Both the position numbers and the translations under genes were made by a program. Positions 32,354-36,299 of a stretch of 40,058 nucleotides of DNA are shown in pieces; position 1 is the stretch's first letter; the number at the start of each line of letters is the position of its first letter. The stretch comes from a virus. The DNA is taken from IMG/VR virus record IMGVR_UViG_3300037587_000326, positions 1 through 40,058 of that record. One strand, given 5' to 3'. The notes beneath the pieces are model-generated. The model worked only from the letters and a program-made list of their open reading frames with translations. It made no database searches and was not told the origin of the DNA.

Positions 32354-32533
32354 CTACAGAAATTTTTTTATTTTTTCTTTCAGTGTCGGGGGTTTTGGCT
32401 TTTGACGCTTGGCTCCTGGCGTTATGAGTTTGTACGTGTGGAGCTGGCCAGTCATGCCTATGTCGAGATGGAGAACATCTGGCGGGTGGGGGAGGGTTCT
32501 CAGCTCGTCGATCATGGTTTCTTGTTTTTTCAC
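32354..32533 (-). CDS. Small basic protein between the terminase genes (59 aa)
   Basis: A minus-strand frame starts with GTG 32533, has AAGGAG 7 bases before it, and encodes 59 residues that begin MKKQETMIDELRTLPHPPDV and end in a Lys/Pro-rich basic tail (KRQKPKPPTLKEKIKKFL). It fills exactly the gap between the two terminase genes, ending 7 bases before the large subunit start. I do not recognise a family. The ribosome site, codon spacing and fit to the gap support it as a true gene that length cut-offs would miss. Confidence 0.7.
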   Translation of the reverse strand: MKKQETMIDELRTLPHPPDVLHLDIGMTGQLHTYKLITPGAKRQKPKPPTLKEKIKKFL

Positions 32534-32561
32534 TCTGAATCTCCTTACTTTTAGTGTGGGA

Positions 32562-33215
32562 TTACTCAGCTTCTGAATCAGAAAATCTGGCTACGTGGCA
32601 GGGTTCATCATTCTGAGCAGCCGGGAGTTTGGGGGTGCCCCCTTCTGGAATAGCCCCCCCTCCTAAGTCTGGGAGCGAAGCTCCTGGAGCCTGGTTACTC
32701 AGAGCCTCAGTGCTTGGCACGGCACCAGCCTGCGTCAGATCGCTTCTAAGCTCTTCACTCCCTGCGCCTAGTGTTACGTCGTGTTCAATTGGTTGTGGTT
32801 GTGTGACCAGCTGTCCGAACTGTACGACAGCAATGGCTATGCCGCCGGAGTGTTCGAGCTTCTGTACAGGGTTGAATTTGTCGGGTCGATGCGCCTTGAG
32901 TAGTAGCTCCATAAGCCGGTCGCTTGGTTCGTATATCGTGCCACATGGTCTGCCTTTGTAGTACAGCTCGCGCTTAGCGCCCTTTACCGCCCGGTTCCTG
33001 GCTACCAGCTCCAGCTTGTCAATAGATACCTCTATCGCTCGCTCCCAGGCTTCTTTGAACTCTATATCTCGCTCCCTGCGTTTGTATATGTGACTACGAT
33101 CAAACCCAGCAGCCATGCAGGCTACAGTGACGTTTCCTGTATCTTTTAGAGCTCGTAAAAACTCGGCGTCGTTATCAACGCGCGCGCGAAGGGTGGTCTG
33201 TGCGGCGGTTTGCAT
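32562..33215 (-). CDS. terS: Terminase small subunit
   Basis: Residues about 15-60 form an HTH-type DNA-binding region (ALKDTGNVTVACMAAGFDRSHIYKRRERDIEFKEAWE in parts: TGNVTVACMAAG and SHIYKRRERD), typical of small terminases; YKGRPCGTIYEPSDRLMELLLKAHRPDKF (in parts, about 86-114) is also a standard feature. The C-terminal 90 residues are Pro/Gly/Ser-rich and disordered. It begins the minus-strand operon. No ribosome site precedes ATG 33215; see the promoter note for the leader question. Confidence 0.88.
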   Translation of the reverse strand: MQTAAQTTLRARVDNDAEFLRALKDTGNVTVACMAAGFDRSHIYKRRERDIEFKEAWERAIEVSIDKLELVARNRAVKGAKRELYYKGRPCGTIYEPSDRLMELLLKAHRPDKFNPVQKLEHSGGIAIAVVQFGQLVTQPQPIEHDVTLGAGSEELRSDLTQAGAVPSTEALSNQAPGASLPDLGGGAIPEGGTPKLPAAQNDEPCHVARFSDSEAE

Positions 33216-33345
33216 ACACTGAGCTTATACGCACATAAAAATTACTTCAAGAAAGCGCCCTGTTTTTATTTCTCACGGCCTTTACTTATTACAGTGTATT
33301 ACGCTATATTATGTCCAACACCAACGAAACAAGAGGGTAACGACT
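33216..33345. promoter_or_regulatory. Divergent promoter region between packaging and early genes
   Basis: This 130-base interval separates genes transcribed away from each other. On the plus strand TTACTT (33282-33287) and TATATT (33305-33310) are spaced 17 bases apart, followed by GAGGG and ATG 33346. On the minus strand TATAAG (33229-33224) lies 8 bases before ATG 33215, with TTGAAG 15 bases further up. Both resemble host sigma-70 promoters. The minus one is imperfect and would give a transcript with almost no leader. Confidence 0.5.
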
Positions 33346-33588
33346 ATGGATCTATCTACCAAAAACTTAGCAGAAGCTATCAGTGTTAGCTGGCGTACTG
33401 CTCAAGCTGCGACAACTTGCGAACTACATTGCCACCGATGGTCCGCGGTACTGGCGGAGCTGGAGGGTATGAGACTGCTTATAAACCATTGCGGTGGTGC
33501 TAAAGGTAGGAACTCCCCCGCATATATTGAAAGTGTGTGGCTCTGGAATATCGCCCTTGAGCATTTGGCGCATGGGTTTAAACCATGA
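33346..33588 (+). CDS. Early-type small protein of unknown function (80 aa)
   Basis: Not recognised. It is the first gene after the divergent promoter region, with GAGGG 8 bases before its ATG. The protein is helical and has three to four Cys/His residues in the first half (TCELHCHRW near 25-33), plus CGG near 49; a metal site is possible. Genes at this place in phages often act on host functions early in infection, which is an inference from position only. Confidence 0.7.
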   Translation: MDLSTKNLAEAISVSWRTAQAATTCELHCHRWSAVLAELEGMRLLINHCGGAKGRNSPAYIESVWLWNIALEHLAHGFKP

Positions 33589-33698
33589 AACACATCTACC
33601 GATACATCGAAAAAGACGCGCTGATCATAATCGGGTGCTTTCTGCTACTAGGGCTTTCCGAATCCCTGGTGGACGTGCTCTATAACTTCTTTCATTGA
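33585..33698 (+). CDS. Single-pass membrane microprotein (37 aa)
   Basis: The frame begins with an ATG that overlaps the stop of the preceding gene (ATGA) and encodes 37 residues: a charged N terminus (MKHIYRYIEKD) followed by one hydrophobic helix (ALIIIGCFLLLGLSESLV) and a short tail. The overlap, the clear N-in membrane topology and the following gene 11 bases away make it credible in spite of its size. Confidence 0.6.
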   Translation: MKHIYRYIEKDALIIIGCFLLLGLSESLVDVLYNFFH

Positions 33699-33708
33699 GG
33701 GCTGAATC

Positions 33709-33996
33709 ATGAAAACCTTTAAACAGATCGCTTATGCATTCGCAACATCCACCAACGCCAAAACCCTCGGCTTTAACGCTGAAGGTTGCTGGTTTGTCGA
33801 GGTGTACGGGATCATAGAGGGAGTACAAATGCCCCCGGCTATTGCACACAACTGCGAAGGCTTTAAAACCCCTGATGATCCTGATTTAATCGCCTTGTAC
33901 CACGAATATTCCGGCGATATAGCACCCGCTTTTGAGCAATTTGGCAACGCTGAAGCACTTCAAGCAATCAGTGATTGCCAACAACAGGAAACCTGA
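33709..33996 (+). CDS. Small acidic protein of unknown function (95 aa)
   Basis: Not recognised. A weak GAGGGC site precedes ATG 33709. The protein has a short beta segment (GCWFVEVYGIIEG, about 26-38) and an acidic helical second half (DDPDLIALYHEYSGDIAPAFEQFG in part), ending in QQQET. It is soluble with no membrane segment. It belongs to the early-type cluster of nine small plus-strand genes. Confidence 0.65.
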   Translation: MKTFKQIAYAFATSTNAKTLGFNAEGCWFVEVYGIIEGVQMPPAIAHNCEGFKTPDDPDLIALYHEYSGDIAPAFEQFGNAEALQAISDCQQQET

Positions 33997-34000
33997 ACCC

Positions 34001-34135
34001 ATGAACTCATTCAATAAAGACTGCAAACCCCGTCCCAAATTCTCAAACTTTGAACGCGGGCTTCTAATCGCCGTGCTGGTATCTGGCGCCACCGTTTTAG
34101 TGACGACTGGCCTTATTTTATGGCTTTTTAACTGA
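34001..34135 (+). CDS. Single-pass membrane microprotein (44 aa)
   Basis: The ATG at 34001 starts a 44-residue protein with a basic N-terminal half (MNSFNKDCKPRPKFSNFERG) and one C-terminal membrane helix (LLIAVLVSGATVLVTTGLILWLF) that ends at the last residue. The topology is clear: N-terminus in the cytoplasm by the positive-inside rule. It lies 4 bases after the previous stop. Function unknown. Confidence 0.6.
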   Translation: MNSFNKDCKPRPKFSNFERGLLIAVLVSGATVLVTTGLILWLFN

Positions 34136-34145
34136 GGACAAAACT

Positions 34146-34307
34146 ATGACAATGCGCGATTTTATCAAAGAACACCGGGAAGCCCTTGACGCGGCCATCA
34201 AATCCGTTTGCCCCAATTGCGCGCTCAATGACAGCGAGCGCCGCGAGTGGATCGTGAATGACGAAGGCTTATATTCTTGGGCTCAGTCTGAAGGTGTAAG
34301 AATTTAA
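34146..34307 (+). CDS. Small protein of unknown function (53 aa)
   Basis: A GAGGA site precedes ATG 34146, and the 53-residue frame fills the gap between the membrane microprotein and the next gene. The sequence has VCPNCALND near residues 19-27 (one CxxC) and a charged helix (SERREWIVNDEG); two more metal ligands are not obvious. Not recognised. It was found by reading the gap. Confidence 0.6.
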   Translation: MTMRDFIKEHREALDAAIKSVCPNCALNDSERREWIVNDEGLYSWAQSEGVRI

Positions 34308-34322
34308 ACCAGGAGAAAGACC

Positions 34323-34643
34323 ATGAAAGTAGAAAACATGACAAGCCCGCGTGGCAATACCGTTGCTAATCAATTCATCCTTACGGGTTTTAAGCACTTC
34401 GGAGGCCCCGACAACCTCCCGATGTCTACGAGCCGCTGCGAAGTATTCCAGTCGTATGACTCAATAATTGCTGAGCGCATTTTTGATGTCGTGTCGGGCG
34501 ACCCTATTATTAGGCTTGACAAAAACTACTGGGACTACTCACGCACCACCGGCAAGTATCGCAACCAATTCTTGGGTGAGACCAAAGCCGAAACACAGAA
34601 AAAGATTGATTCGGGAGAATATATCCTGACCGATCTCAACTAA
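34323..34643 (+). CDS. Conserved phage/plasmid-type protein (106 aa)
   Basis: The pattern MTSPRGNTVANQFIL (residues 6-20), CEVFQSYDSIIAERI (about 39-53), WDYSRTTGKYRNQFLG (about 69-84) and DSGEYILTDLN at the end is one I have seen often in phages and plasmids (I believe it belongs to the DUF8033 group). The function is unknown. AGGAG precedes the ATG at good spacing. The complete conserved ends suggest an intact gene. Confidence 0.75.
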   Translation: MKVENMTSPRGNTVANQFILTGFKHFGGPDNLPMSTSRCEVFQSYDSIIAERIFDVVSGDPIIRLDKNYWDYSRTTGKYRNQFLGETKAETQKKIDSGEYILTDLN

Positions 34644-34653
34644 AGGCCCGACC

Positions 34654-34848
34654 ATGTACACCTTAAGACTAACAACCGCCAAGAACCAGGTTATCCAGCA
34701 CTCGCACCACGAGCCGAGCTACTTGTTCAAACTAGCGGGCGATTATTCAGACTGCCGAGCCTGGGCGATCATGCGCGCCGGGTCGCTGGTTAAGAAATAC
34801 GTAAACGATTCGCACTTGCCCGCAATGCTGCGGGTTCAATCTGATTAA
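34654..34848 (+). CDS. Small basic protein of unknown function (64 aa)
   Basis: Not recognised. The ATG is 10 bases after the previous stop, with only a weak ribosome site (AAAGG). The protein is compact, mixed alpha/beta, with HSHHEPSYL near residues 16-24 and a helix about 35-50. It forms part of the early-type cluster. Confidence 0.6.
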   Translation: MYTLRLTTAKNQVIQHSHHEPSYLFKLAGDYSDCRAWAIMRAGSLVKKYVNDSHLPAMLRVQSD

Positions 34849-34860
34849 GAGGGTAATCCA

Positions 34861-35097
34861 ATGACACACCAAACCAAAACGCTGGGAGCCGCGCCAGTAA
34901 CACCGACATATAAGATCCACGCTCGCTTACTCGCAAATGTTTTTGAGAAGTCCGGGAGATCGCGAACTGAGGCTATGTTCACCAAACTCTGCGACAAGTA
35001 CAGCCTCAAACGCTGGGAGATGTCGGCACTCTCAAATGAGTTTAGAATTGAACTTAATCGCCGAGGTATTGATCCACTCAAGAGGACTAAACCATGA
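34861..35097 (+). CDS. Small basic helical protein of unknown function (78 aa)
   Basis: Not recognised. GAGGG precedes the ATG. The sequence is helical and basic (RTEAMFTKLCDKYSLKRW and IELNRRGIDPLKRTKP), suitable for nucleic-acid or protein binding but without a clear helix-turn-helix. It overlaps the next gene by 4 bases (ATGA). Confidence 0.65.
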   Translation: MTHQTKTLGAAPVTPTYKIHARLLANVFEKSGRSRTEAMFTKLCDKYSLKRWEMSALSNEFRIELNRRGIDPLKRTKP

Positions 35098-35285
35098 CCA
35101 ACACAGCCATACTCTACCAGTCTTTACGATTCGAGCACCGAGAGGTCGCGCGCAAGTTTTACGAGTACGTGGGACCACAACCGGAGGGCAAATTTCTCGA
35201 TCACTTAAAGGCCGAGAGCCCGGCGCCAGGGTTTATCGTAATCCTGGATGATGACGGCGCGCCGATCAAATCACTACCGTACTAA
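35094..35285 (+). CDS. Small protein of unknown function, last before the origin region (63 aa)
   Basis: Not recognised. It begins in an ATGA overlap and ends 9 bases before the G-run that starts the iteron region. The first half is helical and charged (FEHREVARKFYEYVG), the second beta-type (GFIVILDDDGAPIKSLPY). It terminates the early-type cluster. Confidence 0.65.
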   Translation: MTNTAILYQSLRFEHREVARKFYEYVGPQPEGKFLDHLKAESPAPGFIVILDDDGAPIKSLPY

Positions 35286-35300
35286 CCTAAAAAGGGGGTC

Positions 35301-35433
35301 TGACTCAGCCACTGAGTCAGTCTTTTGCTCTGAGTCAGTCTTTTTGGGACTGAGTCAGTCTTTTTTAGGGGGGTCTGACTCAAAATACCTGTTTATATTC
35401 AATGACATACCAAAAAATACCCTCACTGAGTCA
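35301..35433. repeat. Left group of six TGASTCA iterons
   Basis: The copies are at 35301-35307 (TGACTCA), 35313-35319, 35331-35337, 35351-35357 (all TGAGTCA), 35376-35382 (TGACTCA) and 35427-35433 (TGAGTCA). Four of them, all pointing left, are followed by GTCTTTT, giving the unit CTGAGTCAGTCTTTT. The two opposite copies share the 14-mer GGGGGTCTGACTCA (35294-35307 and 35369-35382), so a 75-bp local duplication probably built part of this group. Confidence 0.95.
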
Positions 35434-35497
35434 GTCTTTTGGGTAAAAACGACATTGTATGTATACGGTATGGTTGAGGCAGGGGTACCCCTACCCC

Positions 35498-35530
35498 TAT
35501 ATATATATACTACTACTACTACTACTATAA
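35498..35530. repeat. (TA)6-(TAC)6 AT-rich block between the iteron groups
   Basis: An alternating TA run at 35498-35509 passes directly into six TAC triplets at 35508-35525 and then TATAA. The block is placed between the left and right iterons, where a DNA-unwinding element would be expected. Microsatellite length may vary between isolates. Confidence 0.9.
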
Positions 35531-35538
35531 AGAAAGAC

Positions 35539-35681
35539 TGACTCAGTAACTCAATATTCCTACAGGCGTTGGTACACAAGGGCTACAGACTGAGTCAATC
35601 TCTTGGAAAGACTGACTCAGACACTGACTCAGCCAAAGACTGACTCAGCTGTATCTCTAACGCAGTTTGAACACTGACTCA
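35539..35681. repeat. Right group of six TGASTCA iterons
   Basis: The copies are at 35539-35545, 35591-35597 (inverted), 35613-35619, 35625-35631, 35641-35647 and 35675-35681. Five point right and one left, the reverse preference of the left group, so the array is roughly symmetrical about the AT-rich block. Copies at 35539, 35613 and 35641 have the full AAAGACTGACTCAG; those at 35625 and 35675 have ACACTGACTCAG. Neighbouring spacings of 12, 16 and 34 bases are irregular. Confidence 0.95.
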
Positions 35682-35693
35682 GAAAAACCTTGG

Positions 35694-35722
35694 TTGACAG
35701 ATCAAAATGCATGTATTACAGT
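35694..35722 (+). promoter_or_regulatory. Sigma-70-type promoter for the replication initiator genes
   Basis: A perfect TTGACA (35694-35699) is separated by 17 bases from TACAGT (35717-35722, 4 of 6 matches to TATAAT). The last iteron ends 12 bases upstream of the -35, so a protein bound there could control the promoter. It would transcribe the HTH, zinc-ribbon and PrimPol-helicase genes. Confidence 0.6.
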
Positions 35723-35761
35723 CTATTATTCTAGTCGTTCAACAATCACCAGGACCACCCC

Positions 35762-36019
35762 ATGGCCTACCTAACGCCGGAACAAGCCGCTGACTTGGCA
35801 GGTATCTCACTTGGATACCTTAACCACCTCAGAACCAAAATCTCAATTGATAGTGGCCGCACCGGACCCCCTTACTTTATAGTGAAGTCGGACCCGCTCG
35901 TAACGGGGTTCGCAAATCCCGTGCGTATTCGATACGATGAAAAAGACATCATCGAGTGGGCCGCCGAGCGCAAAGCTCGAAAAGCCGCCAAACCAAAAAT
36001 CACACGATTCGCCAGCTGA
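35762..36019 (+). CDS. Excisionase/MerR-like helix-turn-helix DNA-binding protein (85 aa)
   Basis: Residues 4-30 (YLTPEQAADLAGISLGYLNHLR in part) form the first helix and HTH of the excisionase/AlpA-type winged-helix family, and RIRYDEKDIIEWAAERKARK (in part, about 55-74) is the following wing and last helix; the family usually reads 'R-Y-x-x-x-D-v-x-x-W'. A basic tail completes the protein. There is no integrase here, so excision is unlikely. It starts 80 bases after the last iteron and is the best candidate for an iteron-binding regulator or initiator accessory protein. Confidence 0.8.
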   Translation: MAYLTPEQAADLAGISLGYLNHLRTKISIDSGRTGPPYFIVKSDPLVTGFANPVRIRYDEKDIIEWAAERKARKAAKPKITRFAS

Positions 36020-36020
36020 T

Positions 36021-36269
36021 ATGGACAACAATACAAAAATTGGATTCTGTGCTGAAACACACAAGCAAGACTACAAATGCGCCAACTGCGGGCATGAAAA
36101 GAGTTTTGGCCAGATAACAAACCACTATGAACATAAAATTGTTGAGTGGGGTGACAAGGTTTGTCCTGAATGCGGGTTTAAATCACTCAAGCCGATACCT
36201 TTTTCGCTGGAGTTAAGTGCTGAAGTTACTGAGTCAATCCGTAAAACCATAGCCAAACTCCAAAAATAA
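36021..36269 (+). CDS. Zinc-ribbon protein (82 aa)
   Basis: Two CxxC pairs, CANC (about residues 20-23) and CPEC (about 48-51), with the second in the VCPECGF context, form a zinc ribbon. A helical, acidic C terminus (ELSAEVTESIRKTIAKLQK) follows. ATG 36021 is 1 base after the stop of the HTH gene; longer frames that start inside that gene are rejected. It probably acts as a small DNA- or protein-binding partner in the replication operon. Confidence 0.75.
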   Translation: MDNNTKIGFCAETHKQDYKCANCGHEKSFGQITNHYEHKIVEWGDKVCPECGFKSLKPIPFSLELSAEVTESIRKTIAKLQK

Positions 36270-36299
36270 CTAGATCGAAAACAACAACGGAACCCACGT

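Larger units (their letters stand above)
35286..35761. other. Probable replication origin: iteron region without genes
   Basis: This 476-base gap has no credible gene. It contains 12 copies of TGASTCA in two groups (35301-35433 and 35539-35681), separated by an AT-rich element. The fuller unit is AAAGACTGACTCAG. It has the palindrome AGGGGTACCCCT at 35481-35492, then (TA)6 at 35498-35509 merging into six TAC triplets at 35508-35525 and TATAA. A TTGACA promoter lies at its right end. The genes for an HTH protein and a PrimPol-helicase follow immediately. Repeated sites, an easily melted block and adjacent initiator-type genes are the standard parts of an iteron origin. Confidence 0.7.

Noticed and set aside
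35300-35681. CRISPR array
   Set aside because: The repeat core is only 7-14 bp, occurs in both orientations with irregular spacing, and there are no cas genes. It fits protein-binding iterons.
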